The notes under the pieces were generated by a model. It searched no databases, was not told the DNA's origin, and saw only the letters and a program-made list of their open reading frames with translations. DNA of 64,000 nt from Sanderia malayensis (Eukaryota; Cnidaria; Scyphozoa; Semaeostomeae; Pelagiidae): contig RQOL01000718.1 of assembly GCA_013076295.1 (NCBI GenBank), forward strand, positions 4,464,001 through 4,528,000, in the 5' to 3' direction. The position numbers were made by a program, and so were the translations under genes. Each line of letters starts with the position of its first letter. Position 1 is the stretch's first letter. This document shows positions 32,740-43,040 of the stretch, in pieces.

Positions 32740-33745
32740 ATGATTTTTACCTCACATGTCCTACTGGTTCTGATGGAAAAATAAAACTTAAAGAACAATT
32801 ACATTTACATGGAAAATGGGAAGTGGCGCTGGTAGAAATGATCTATGAGCTGAGTGATAGACTTGTATTTGATCCTGCTCAATTTAAACATGGTGTTTAC
32901 AATAGTTGGAAAATGTATGGATTGATGCAACTTGGCACTGATAAGGTTGGCTTTGATGAGTTAAATGTGAGAGTAGCGTCAAGTAATGAATATACGAAAA
33001 AATGGAATCAAGCAGCAGATAAGCCTGAGAGATGGATACAATATCGCGACTTCTATGATGAAATCTCGAGTGGAGATACTATTAAAAAATTCACAATGAG
33101 AGAAATCGTTGCAATTTTCAATGAAAACGTAAAAAAAACAAGAGGAGAACTGAAAGAGTATGTAACTGATTTAGGTTTACCTTATGAAGGTGGACCAGAG
33201 TTTTCAATTGTGGATTCAAAAAGTCAAGATAACATTTCCAAAGTATGCCAAAAGAATTGCAATGGGAAAAGATTTATGTAAATTGTTTGGTTTTGTTGAA
33301 GATGTGCAGGAATATAGTCGCAATCTAAATAATGTCTATTATAGAGATGTGAGATGGACACCTTGCCCGTTTACAAATAGTCTAGATCCACCTATTGGAT
33401 TACTATCAAATCATACATTCAAGGCTATCGAAAGAATAAACTGATGTGACTGGTGATCAAGATTTCCAAGTCAACGCAGAAGGGAAGAATATGTTTATAT
33501 ATTGCTCCATGCTAGACTACCGTGTAGTCGGAAAAATTAGCACACCATTGTTGCGTTTCATTCCATTGAAGATTAACAAACATGTGCTGAATTTTGTAGA
33601 ATTTGAAAATCTGTTTCTACTATCCGTTGCTGTACAACGACATAAACGAATTTACTATAAAAGTCTACAACGAGCTAGGAAAAGATATACAATTTTACAA
33701 GACAAAGACAACATCTTGCTACATTTTAGAAGAAAGCATGTATGA
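32732..33745 (+). pseudogene. penton-like minor capsid protein B, frame-broken
   Basis: The N-terminus MINDFYLTCP is followed by LHLHGKWEVALVEMIYELS, the strand pair and W-x-V-A-L pattern of Polinton/adintovirus pentons. Later blocks include GKDLCKLFGFV and ITEFxIKVYNELGKDIQFY-like NEFTIKVYNELGKDIQFY near the C-terminus. Frame changes lie near 33245, 33435 and 33610. Its end overlaps the ATG of the next gene at 33738. It is longer than protein A and similar in layout, so the two are probably paralogues. Confidence 0.65.
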
Positions 33746-34247
33746 TTTTCCAATTTACAAATCAACTCCATATTTCTATGCTTCCCAGCGTGGGAGAGGA
33801 GTAGGTACTATTTTCAAGAAAGCTGGGGTCTATTTTCAAAAGAGCTGTTAAAGCTGCTATACCAGTTTTGAAAAAGCAAGGACTAAAATCTACAAAAAAT
33901 GTTGCACTTCCTGTTTTAAAGATTTTGGAGAAAAGGCGGTATCGAGTGTTAGCGGGTGAAAATGTTGAAAATGTTATGAAAGATACCGCACAATCTTCTA
34001 TGAGAGGAATTAAAAGAAAAGCTACTGAAGAAATTGTAAATGTTCGTAAAAAAAGCAAAAAAAACCACCTGCCAAGAAGCGCTCTGTCACTGGTAGGAAA
34101 TCAAGGAGCCGTCCTAAAAGAACTATAAAAGAAAGCACCATGAGAGGGATCTTCATGCCAAATAAGAACAAGAAGCCTAAAGCAAAGCGGTCAGATTTGA
34201 GAAAAAATTTGTTGAAGGAACTGCTGAAGAAGAAATTGTTACAATGA
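33738..34247 (+). pseudogene. basic minor virion protein (adenovirus pX/pVI-like layout), frame-broken
   Basis: Begins MYDFPIYKSTPYFYASQ, then GRGVGTIFKK, a short amphipathic/hydrophobic region, and a Lys/Arg-rich C-terminus (RGIKRKATEE, KNKKPKAKRSDLRKN). The GRGxG plus amphipathic plus basic order matches small core or membrane-lytic virion proteins of Polintons and adintoviruses placed just before the capsid gene. Frame changes lie near 33840 and in the A-rich run at 34043-34067. The stop TGA overlaps the capsid ATG at 34244. Confidence 0.55.
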
Positions 34248-35556
34248 GTATAAAAACAGAATATACTGAGTGCCCTAGTGAGAGTTTAGATTTATTCAGT
34301 ACACCGATAGTTCAAAGCGATGTTGATTATTTTAAAGATGTTGAGTATTTTCCACAAACTGCTGCTCTCAATTCCTCAAAGCAGACAGTTGTGTTTGACA
34401 TTCCTGCCCAGCCAGATCATATGATTGATTTGAATCATTCTTATTTCGTCTCAACTCTTGCTATTAAGAAAGCAATTGGAGCTGATATTGGAAAAACAAC
34501 TGCAGAATTTGTAGGAGTAGTAAATAACATTGGTCAATCTATGTGGAAGCAGATAGAGCTGGTTTTGAATGACACCCCTGTCACAGAAGCAAACGGGATG
34601 TATGCATACCAATCTTACTTGGAAACAATGTTGTCGTTTGACGAAACTAAAGCTGAAAACTATTTGAAAATGACAAACTGGGCCAGTGACACACTAGGTA
34701 AGGAAGATGCTGCTTACCCAACGAATACGGCATCAGCAAAAATCAAGGATTGAACACAAGATCTGCGCCATTTGACGACAGCGAGAAAGTCAAAGTGTTA
34801 ACAAAACCCCATGTTAACATTTGCAATCAACTCAAATACCTACTACCTGGCGTACGTCTTCAATGGCGATTGAGTCCCAACAGTAATTTGTTTTGTTTAA
34901 TGAGCAAAACTGGAACATCTCCACAGCTTTTCATTTATGAAGTGAAATTGATACTTCGTCATATACACGTTAAAGATGCAGTATTGAAAGGAATTGAAAG
35001 GACTCTGATGAAATCTCCAGCCATGTATCCTCTTTGTCAACCCCATATGACAAACTTTTTGGTCCCCGCTGCAACAACGAGCTGGGTTCAAGACAATGTG
35101 TTTAATGGAAAAGTACCAAACAGATTGTTTTTTGCTCTTGTGGATAATTCTGCATTTAATGGATCTTCAGAACAAAACCCATTCAACTTTGTACATGGAT
35201 CAGTTTCTGGCGTTCAAGTGACTGTTAACAATCAAGAGGTCACTCCCCCTCTAAGATTGGATTATGATGATAATGACTATTTCGATGCCTATAGCCGTCT
35301 GTTGACTACTCTGGGCAATTCAGCTAGTCTGGTTGATTATGAGAGATTCAATCAAGGATCAGCAATTTATGGTTTTGACTTGACACCAAAGGGAAATTGT
35401 GCAGATGAACAATACTTGCTTAAAAGAGAGGGTAACTTGAGAATAAGCATCAATTTTGCAACGGCTGTTGTAAGTTTGATGAATATTGTTGTTCTCGGAG
35501 AATTTGACAGAACAATTAAAATTGATAGTCATAAAAACATCATTCGTGATTGGTAA
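34244..35556 (+). pseudogene. major capsid protein (double jelly roll), one frame break
   Basis: Two joined reading segments (34244-34753 and 34750-35556, ~437 residues) fit the Polinton hexon-like capsid. The N-terminal strand region has QTVVFDIPAQPDHMIDLN. The second segment carries ALVDNSAFNGSSEQNPFNF and ends with FDRTIKIDSHKNI. The break falls in a short A-run at about 34740-34752. The stop TAA shares its last base with the protease ATG (TAATG at 35554-35558). It builds the icosahedral shell. Confidence 0.85.
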
Positions 35557-36014
35557 TGATGGATGATATAACAATCAATAACTTACTTCTGAAACATGAA
35601 AAGCTACCTTATTTCCATGGTGTATTTGGAAAAGATGAAATCAAAAACATCGATGTGCATTCACTGCCCTGCTCATTCATTTTCAATGAAGATAATTTTA
35701 CTGGTAAAGGAACTCACTGGGTAGCCGTCTATTAGCGATGATGCGTTTTGGATTTTTATGATTCGTTTGGTGAGCCTCCTATGCTGAAAGAATTTAAAAA
35801 CTTCATTCATCCGTTCAAGCTTACTTACAATAAAACTCAAGTTCAATCCTATGAGAGTGCGACTTGTGGACAACATTGCATGTTCTTCCTCATTAATAGA
35901 ACAAAAAACGTTACAATGAACTCATTAATCAATAAATATTTTAATGTAAATGATAAGTTAAGTAATGATTTGTATGTTTACAATTATGTTAATAGAAGAT
36001 ATAGTTTAAAATAA
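35556..36014 (+). pseudogene. adenain-like cysteine protease, one frame break
   Basis: Motifs of the adenovirus-type maturation protease (C5/Ulp1 fold) appear in order: LPYFHGVFGKDEI, the catalytic His in GTHWVAVY, an acidic residue in DFYDSFGEPP, and the Cys in SATCGQHCMFFL. It would process capsid precursors. A stop at 35733-35735, just after the His block, separates two frames that together give ~150 residues. Its neighbour, PolB, runs convergently and ends 48 bases away. Confidence 0.85.
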
Positions 36015-36061
36015 TGTTAAATGTTCAGTTAGTTTAGAAATGTTCAAATAATGTCTTTTTC

Positions 36062-39000
36062 TCAGTATCTTTCTTCAGCAGCTTGCGCATTTTCTTGCAA
36101 ATAATGCCCATATGGCAGTGTGTTAAAACCATTATCAAGAATGTATCTCTTATCATCAAAAGAGCTCAGCGATTTCTTTGTTCTTTCTGTTGTGTAGATG
36201 GTATGATTGTGTGATTCAATATTACGCTGCCTGTGTGAATAGGTTTGCTGTTCTTTCAGACAATCTAGGTAATCTTCATGCTTTATTTGCTTCTTTACCA
36301 CATCTTTTTTAATTCCTTTCGCTCTTTTGATTGTTTGCCCATCATCGATTCTGAGGCTATACATCTTCGATCTCAATCCGACGAATTCTATCATTTTCCC
36401 ACCACCGAGCTCATCTTTCATTTTCCCAATAACTTTCTTGTTTCTTACAGAGTAATTTGGATGTTCTTTATCATAGTTGCTGAAATCGAATCCATCTTCA
36501 TGATCTTTCAATACTCTGTTAACTTGATCTTGAGACATTGGTATGTCATAGATGAAGCTATCAGTATCCATGTAGCATAGTTGAACGTTTGGAAGGTTTG
36601 GTTTTGCAAAGTTGTAGTGGAAATCATACATCAATGTCTTGCTAATATCTAATATGCTGAAACCAACATACATTGGCTTGTTGAGTTTAACTTTCCCAAT
36701 CTTTTTCTCTACCAAAAGTGTATCTTCATTAATTTCAATTACTCCATAGAACTTTGGATTTCTGACCCATCTTCTCAGGACTATACCATCTGTGCAGATT
36801 TCAAAACGTCGATGATTTCTTACGTTTTCCATCGTCTTTCCAAACACAGAATTGTTCATCAGTTTGAACAGATCTTTTTCAAAGTCGTTTCTTGCTTGAG
36901 TTCTCTTTTGAGTGTTGAAATCAATATATTTTTTCAACCAAAAGTTTTGCTTGAATTCAATAATCTCATGAACTTTTGTTAGCTTCAAACCCAATTCCAA
37001 ACACTGCTTCAAATTTCTTTCATGCATGGTGTATTCTTTTTTGTCATATAGATTTGGTATTAGCTTTGGTGTTGACTTAAACTTTTCCCCATAAGCTTGT
37101 CTTTGATATTTTGATAACATTTCTTCTTGAACTTGTAATCTTTGTGGTGCTAATGGTAGATCTGCATGATGATCATGTAACTCAGCTGGATATTCTAAGT
37201 CAACTTTGAGAATGTAGCCAATATCTTCATCAGATCTTGACAACAAAGCGTCGATGTTTGTGTTTTTAATTTCTTCTTGTGTAAATTGTTTGAAACCACC
37301 ATAAGGCATTGGCTGCGACATTGCCCATCCATAGAGATTGTTTGCATCTAAGTACATCAACGTGTTGTTTTCCGTCGATTCAGCATGACGTTTCACTGCT
37401 ATCGAAACACCCCTCGAATACCATCTTCAATCATAAGGTGAATGTCCTTCTTTTCTTCAGATAGTAATTCTAGCGTTACACCAGTCATCTTCAACATTGC
37501 ATCCCAAGCTAGTGAAGGAGCAGTTAGATAATGAGCAGGATCAAGCTTGTAGAATTTTAGACTCTGCTTTCTGAACGATTCAAATATATCAGCTAACAGC
37601 AGCACATCAGTTTTCAGATATAGCTCATGATAATCTTGAAAGGTCTGACAGTTGAAAAATTGCCAAACCTGTTGAGCATATGTATAATCTTCATCACTGA
37701 TGCTGGAATCATAGAGTTTGTTGTAAAATGCTTCTTTTGGTGGTAGAGATGTTTCTTGCATTTTTTCTATACTATCCACCCAGTCATAGGGATAAACACC
37801 TTTCCTTGTCAGCAAATCAAACGCTTTCTTGACATCTGCATCTTCTGCTTCTGTTAAAGCTCTCTTTGGTGGTATTTTCCAATTTCTATAATCCAAAACA
37901 TCTTCATTTTTTAGCGGATCTTTGCATGCTACGCCCGGTTCAAACATGTTTTGACGTTCTCTTTCCAATTCTGTAACTCTTTCTCCTTCATTTCTAGGTA
38001 CCTCAGGATATTGTTGTTGGGTGATCTCATCATGCAAGTATTTTTTCATAGATATGAAATCTTCTTTCGGCAGGTTGTTGGCTAGTGTTGCTAAGCTGGT
38101 GCTTAAAAATGCGAATGAATCAATGTATTTGATTCCATTAGTATTGGTATTTCTACCTTCTTCATTTTCTTCAGAATAACCACCAATCTGTGCAGTCATG
38201 ATCTTTTCTTTCGAATTGGCGATGATCTTTGCATTTCTGCCATTCAAATTCTTCAGAATATGATGCATATCATATCCTTTTAGATTGTGAAAGACGATCG
38301 GGATGGTGTGATAGTTTGCTACTATATCCAGATGTTTGAAGTTGCAATGCTTGCAAGCTGGACCTCTGTATTTTCCGGTAATGTGACAATGATCTCTGAC
38401 TTTTTGTCTATCATTATCATTGAATAGTTGATTGCAACAATAGCAATGCAGAGCCTCAGCATGTTCCGCATTTTCTTCCGGTGTTAATCTAATCATTGGC
38501 ATGGTTTTCTTGAATACTGTTCGTATTTCTTCATTTAGCTTATCTAAACTATTCATAAACACCTCCATGCAATCTTCTCCGGTATAACATTCCAACGGTC
38601 GTTGCCACTATCATCGATTGACGTGGCGTAAATACAATAACTGATTGGTTTGTGTTCTTGATAAGCAGCTCCCTTGTTTGAACTTCCAAAATAGATTCAG
38701 TATCTGCATATATGATGAATGGTAGCATGCATTGGTTCTTAAAATGTTCAAACTTTAATTCTGCGTCTTTGGGATATTCAACACCTTGGAAGATTTTGAT
38801 TTTCTGACATAATGTTTTATGTTTATCTAGATTTTCTTGACTTGTGCATGATGACAGGCATAGCGGACAGTAAAAACGCTTTCCATGATTTTATGCGGAC
38901 GTCCGGCCAACAAACGACTCATACTTTTAATCCAACAGTAGTGATTCTCATCATCATCATTAATTATTAGTAGCAAATCCACATGCTTTCCAAGTTTTTT

Positions 39001-39858
39001 TTCGCTATTCTTACTGGTATAATTTCATCATCTTCATTTAAATAGATGTTGATTGAAATGTTGTTGTTTATTTCGAATGTATCAATCATCTTTTTATCTT
39101 GCACTTTTACTGGATATTTCAATCCCTCGCAGTTAAGCTCGTTCAAGTACTGTTGATACTTTGCGACTCTTTGGATGGATTTTGATTGTGGATGTAGTGC
39201 AGATAGAATTGCCCAGATGAAGCATTTATCATCATCGTTTTGCACGTTAATGACTGCTTTTTGTTTTTGATGTTGGCGGGTAGCTGCAAATATTTTTTAC
39301 CTTTGATTGCTTCATAGTCGAACATCTTCACTAGCAGTTTGATATACTTTGTAAATATCCAGCCGCTTCCATTTTCTGTAAATTCATCTATGTCATTTTT
39401 TAACTTTCTAATGGCGTCGTCTATTTGGTCTTCAAGCTCTTCGATATCTTCAATCTCTGATCGCAGCAGTGAATAGATAGCAGATCTGAATACTGGCGGT
39501 GGATCTGATATGATATCACCGATCGGTTTATGAAATTCTACTTCGAGAACAATGTAATACTTTATCCCTTGCTTATGTGTATATATCTCACTCATAAGTT
39601 CGCGAATGGTGTGCTGCTTGATCTTTTTCATATTTTCAATATCCTCTTCCTTAGTATATATTTTAAATGCTTTATCATCTATCTTTTTCTTTTTCCTACC
39701 TTCGCCAACTAATTTGGGTGGCGATTGCACATTATGAGTGTTCGCTTGTGCGCCATTAGATTCGCCATTCTATTGAATACTTTCCCACATTGATAGCAAG
39801 AGATTTTTCTTTTCTTGCTATTATTAGCAGCTGCGCTTTCTTCGTGTGATCTCTTCAT
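36062..39858 (-). pseudogene. protein-primed DNA polymerase B with N-terminal zinc finger, several frame breaks
   Basis: From the ATG at 39858 the order is: C2H2-type finger (CYQCGKVFNRMANLMAHKR), unknown N-terminal region (39730-39143), Cys/His segment (HYCWIKSMSRLLA), Exo I PFIIYADTES, a zinc/HNH-like piece (VRDHCHITGKYRGPACKHC), Exo II VFHNLKGYDMH and Exo III YLKTDVLLLADIF. Palm blocks follow: DANNLYGWAMS, KLMNNSVFGKTMEN and YMDTDSFIYD. This is the Polinton replicative polymerase. Frame changes fall near 39730, 39250, 38970, 38600 and 37400, and stops lie near 38600. The palm exon 37396-36062 is uninterrupted. Confidence 0.9.
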
Positions 39859-39897
39859 GACTAGATCGTGATTTGAAGTGATTTTATTTCGAGATGA

Positions 39898-40065
39898 TTT
39901 ATATACATAAATCAACCAATCAGATTGTAGAGATTTCTGCTTCTGGAAACTTCTTTATGACGTCATAGAACTTTCTAGAACTTTCCCACAACTTACTTCT
40001 AGAAACTTCTGAAAAGTCCCTGTGATCTGATTGGTTGATAGCTCCTGGAAACTTCTAGAAGTTTC
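39898..40065 (-). promoter_or_regulatory. PolB-side promoter: TATA, CCAAT, CRE and heat-shock elements
   Basis: On the minus strand a TATATAAA box (39905-39898) lies ~40 bases before the ATG. Upstream are the 48-bp module shared with the left promoter (39954-39907), a perfect TGACGTCA palindrome (39958-39965) and alternating GAA-nn-TTC clusters at 39968-39985 (4 units), 39997-40009 (3) and 40048-40065 (4). The same region sits between PolB and the divergent gene at 40232, so it may serve both. Confidence 0.7.
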
Positions 40066-40070
40066 TGATT

Positions 40071-40944
40071 TCTCATGACAGAGATTTGACGCGTACATTC
40101 GAACGTCGCATTCGAAAGTTTCTGATTGGTTCTTTGAATTCAATCTCGAGCCGAGAACGTTAATTATAGTTCATCTAAATTAAAGAAGTGACTTTAGATA
40201 ATTGACAGACATCTCATATAAAACTGATAAAATGTTGAAGGCTTCCCATGCTGCGTTGATGGATATCGAATATATACAAGTGTCGAATAGTCACAAATGT
40301 GTGAGAAAAGTTGGAATAATGCTTGCGGATGGAATAACTTGTTTCGAATACGAATTTATTCCTTGTGTCAAATATAGACTCTTAACAGAAAAGTGGAAAC
40401 GACATACCGGTATTGTAGGCAAAAGATTCATCATCTGAACTATTACCCTGAAGATGCTTCATTTTCTTGTGAAGATGCAATACCCATGATTAAAGACGTC
40501 CTAGAGTGGAATGGTGTGCACATGGTATTATATAAAGGGGGCGATATTGAGCGGGCGACCTGCGAACAGATTAATATGCCTTCGAAAAATATTGAAGAAT
40601 TCGGGGCCCCCAAGGCAACGTCTCATGATCCGTTAAAAGAGTTGAAAGAACATTACATATATTTGAACAATTGTATACTTTTAGATGATGATTACTTTAA
40701 TTGAAAAATGTTGGAATTATTTCGCTATACACATACTGCATGCTGCACATGTTGTGCTTAAAATTTACTGTATATGTTACGTTTAAAATTGTTATAAATA
40801 AAGTTAGTATGATGGAAATTTATGGCTTTTTCTAAATTCTACTAATATAAATTGTAAAAACTTTCTAGATCATTCCAGATTCTAGAAGTTTCTGCTTTCT
40901 CATGACAGAGATTTGACGCGTACATTCGAACGTCGCATTCGAAA
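40071..40944. repeat. 47-bp direct repeats bounding the rightmost gene
   Basis: 40071-40117 and 40898-40944 are near-identical (TCTCATGACAGAGATTTGAC start, TTCGAAA end). The second copy stops two bases before the right terminal repeat. The 827-bp unit between starts contains the gene at 40232-40704, and a third weaker heat-shock cluster lies at 40880-40892. Confidence 0.8.
40232..40704 (+). pseudogene. uncharacterised protein, possibly nuclease-like, one frame break
   Basis: Starts MLKASHAALMDIEYIQ, followed by RKVGIMLADG. After a single frame change near 40435 it continues with YYPEDASFSCEDAI, VLYKGGDIERATCEQI, KNIEEFGAPKATSHDPL and a Tyr/Leu-rich end. The early DxE and the later HDP are reminiscent of DEDD exonuclease folds, but I am not sure, and the family may be something else. 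It is divergent from PolB and sits right against the terminal repeat, like a captured cargo gene. Confidence 0.5.
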
Positions 40945-40946
40945 AG

Positions 40947-41036
40947 TTTCAATTCTCGAAGACTCTCGCGCATGCGTGATCTTAGCACATTCTACTGCGC
41001 ATGCGTGTCCTAGGACGGCCTACCTCATCTCCTACT
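40947..41036. repeat. Polinton right terminal inverted repeat
   Basis: Complement of the left end, finishing CTCATCTCCTACT at 41036. Contains the palindromic CGCATGCG motifs seen at the left. Confidence 0.85.
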
Positions 41037-41980
41037 GAGGGCCCATCGCAGAGCGTGGAAAAAAAATTTTTCTTTCTGGGAACCTGGGTATCTGGCTCAA
41101 AACTTTCTGCGAGAATTTATGGGCCAGACGAAAAACTTTGTTTGTGCCTATATATCTACACTTAGTTGATGTATAGATGGGGGGAAACTAATGACTAAAT
41201 CTTAAAACGAATGATACTTCTATTTGAATATTTATTTGTTTTATTTCAATGTTAATTTGTTTTTTCTCACAAAGTATTGCTATGATCGGTTACATGAAAT
41301 GTATAATAAATTGTCATTTCTCATCGAATTGTTAGACAATGTCAGAGTCTAAACAAGGTGTAAATGTTATTTTTCCATAAAGGGCAACTTGCTTGGCTGT
41401 TTGAGCAATCTATTTAATACTTGAGAGCCACCTGCATATTCCTTTAATTGTTCCAAAACACTTGTTCTGAAAAATGCCATGTGCTTCCTTTAGACCGCCA
41501 GTAAGAGTTCATTGCTTCTTTGATAACGGCATCAGCATGGGAAAGATTTGGGCCATTAATGGCAATTAGAAATTCCTGTGTTGTACTTTCTTCGTTCATG
41601 TTTCCTCCTGGCATCAAATGATTCTCAAAGATTGATACCAGAGACTCCAGCACTGATTCACAAGACACTTTGACACAACACACACTGATTGCCTGCATAA
41701 CCATTTCAATTTCGGTGAAAGTGCTAGTTTGGGATCGAAAAATTGTTTTAGAATGCTTTTGGGATCTGTTACACGTAGCTCTTCGAGAGAAGATTGTTTT
41801 GTTAATTCTTCAAGTTTTTTAAAAAAAAGCTGTACTGTCTCTTTAACTCGTCGTCTGAAACGTTATTCAGCGACCTAACTGGTACTGAACGTATAGATCT
41901 ACGAACAGAGGGCCATTGATAACAGCGTTCTTTAGTATCCACCATCTGGATCTTTCAACTTGGCTGCAACCTCTGGCAAA
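41037..41980 (-). other. right flank with one unrecognised ORF
   Basis: The minus-strand ORF 41704-41444 (86 aa) reads as a fragment: SVCCVKVSCESVLESLV, then LIAINGPNLSHADAVIKEAM and YWRSKGSTWHF. The wording looks like part of a larger repeat-associated protein, but I cannot name it. The gap follows at 41981. The rest shows nothing. Confidence 0.35.
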
Positions 41981-42080
41981 NNNNNNNNNNNNNNNNNNNN
42001 NNNNNNNNNNNNNNNNNNNNNNNNNNNNNNNNNNNNNNNNNNNNNNNNNNNNNNNNNNNNNNNNNNNNNNNNNNNNNNNN
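41981..42080. other. assembly gap (100 N)
   Basis: Exactly 100 undetermined bases, the usual scaffolding placeholder. The true distance is unknown. Confidence 0.98.
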
Positions 42081-42870
42081 AATTTGTTGCGAAGAAGTCT
42101 TTAAATACATAGTTTTGTTACTGAAATTAGGAAATTGAGCCCTCCGAGTATATTCCCGACAAGGAAGCAAGTATAAAATATGTTATAAAAATAAAATATG
42201 TTTCAACAATAGTGATGCAGTAATGAAATAGCATGACATTCAACATTTGCAGAACTATTTGCACCAGAAACGATATATCTCGAAAGTCTATTTCTCGTGA
42301 TTGCGTATGTTCTTGTTTACAAATGTTCATGCTAAAAGATAGGATACTGGAAAGTCCCCAGGGTTTGTATATCTGCTTCCTACTTTACATTTAACAAACT
42401 ATCATTTGATCACTGCTGTTTTTATAAGAGACCAGAGTCTCAACAAAGGAGCAAAGCCAGTTTCTCCTTACTTTTTCTGATTTTTGAGTATTAGTTTGTT
42501 ATAACAAAATATTGGTGTGGTCTGAATGTATCAGAGGACACGAGGGGCTGAAAAAGCGTTCATCTGTATTATTCTTTGCGTTGCATTTCTCAAGTAATTT
42601 TATGTCCGCTTTCTTAATCGGATTCCATGAGCAAACTGTTTTTGTTTGTCTGGAAACCTAGACTGCGTTTTTGCATAGTTAGCAAAGGAAACAATCATCA
42701 TCTGTTGTGTTTGTACTTTGTATCATATTACGGAAGATTTTTGGCCAACGCTCTTTACGCGGAAATTAATTTTGATTGGCTAACGCGATCGTTCTATGGG
42801 CCCATGGGGTGAGAGCTTAATAAAGTGGATGTTCGTTGACATTTGACAAAAGGGCCGCACTAATAAGTAA
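42081..42870. other. no recognisable gene
   Basis: AT-rich sequence between the gap and the Harbinger-like element. Confidence 0.4.
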
Positions 42871-43012
42871 GGCCCCATGTACACGAGCTACTTTTCTAAA
42901 TATTTGGAGGGATTAACGAGTTAGCACCTTCCTTTTCCCGTGTACATGGTCTTTTTTAGAAATTCTACCAGCCAAACAATTTGGTAAGGATGAAAAGGGC
43001 CGCTTAATTAGT

Positions 43013-43038
43013 ATTGGGATGCTCGCGAGCATCCCAAT
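43013..43038. repeat. 26-bp perfect palindrome
   Basis: ATTGGGATGCTCG is followed directly by its complement CGAGCATCCCAAT. It abuts a G-rich nested element (about 43041-45840, with AGGGCC ends). Confidence 0.85.
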
Positions 43039-43040
43039 CA

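Larger units (their letters stand above)
25061..41036. mobile_element. Polinton/Maverick (adintovirus-like) element, 16 kb
   Basis: Inverted ends start AGTAGGAGATGA and finish CTCATCTCCTACT, with AG/CT termini as usual for Polintons. Inside are the diagnostic genes: packaging ATPase, retroviral-type integrase, two penton-like proteins, minor basic protein, major capsid, adenain-like protease and protein-primed PolB. This gives a self-synthesising, virion-coding layout. Most core genes carry single-base frame breaks. The flanks (AAATTA at the left, GAGGGC at the right) do not give the expected 6-bp target duplication. Confidence 0.95.

Noticed and set aside
25055..41042. 6-bp target duplication of the Polinton
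   Set aside because: AAATTA and GAGGGC do not match, nor do shifts by a few bases.
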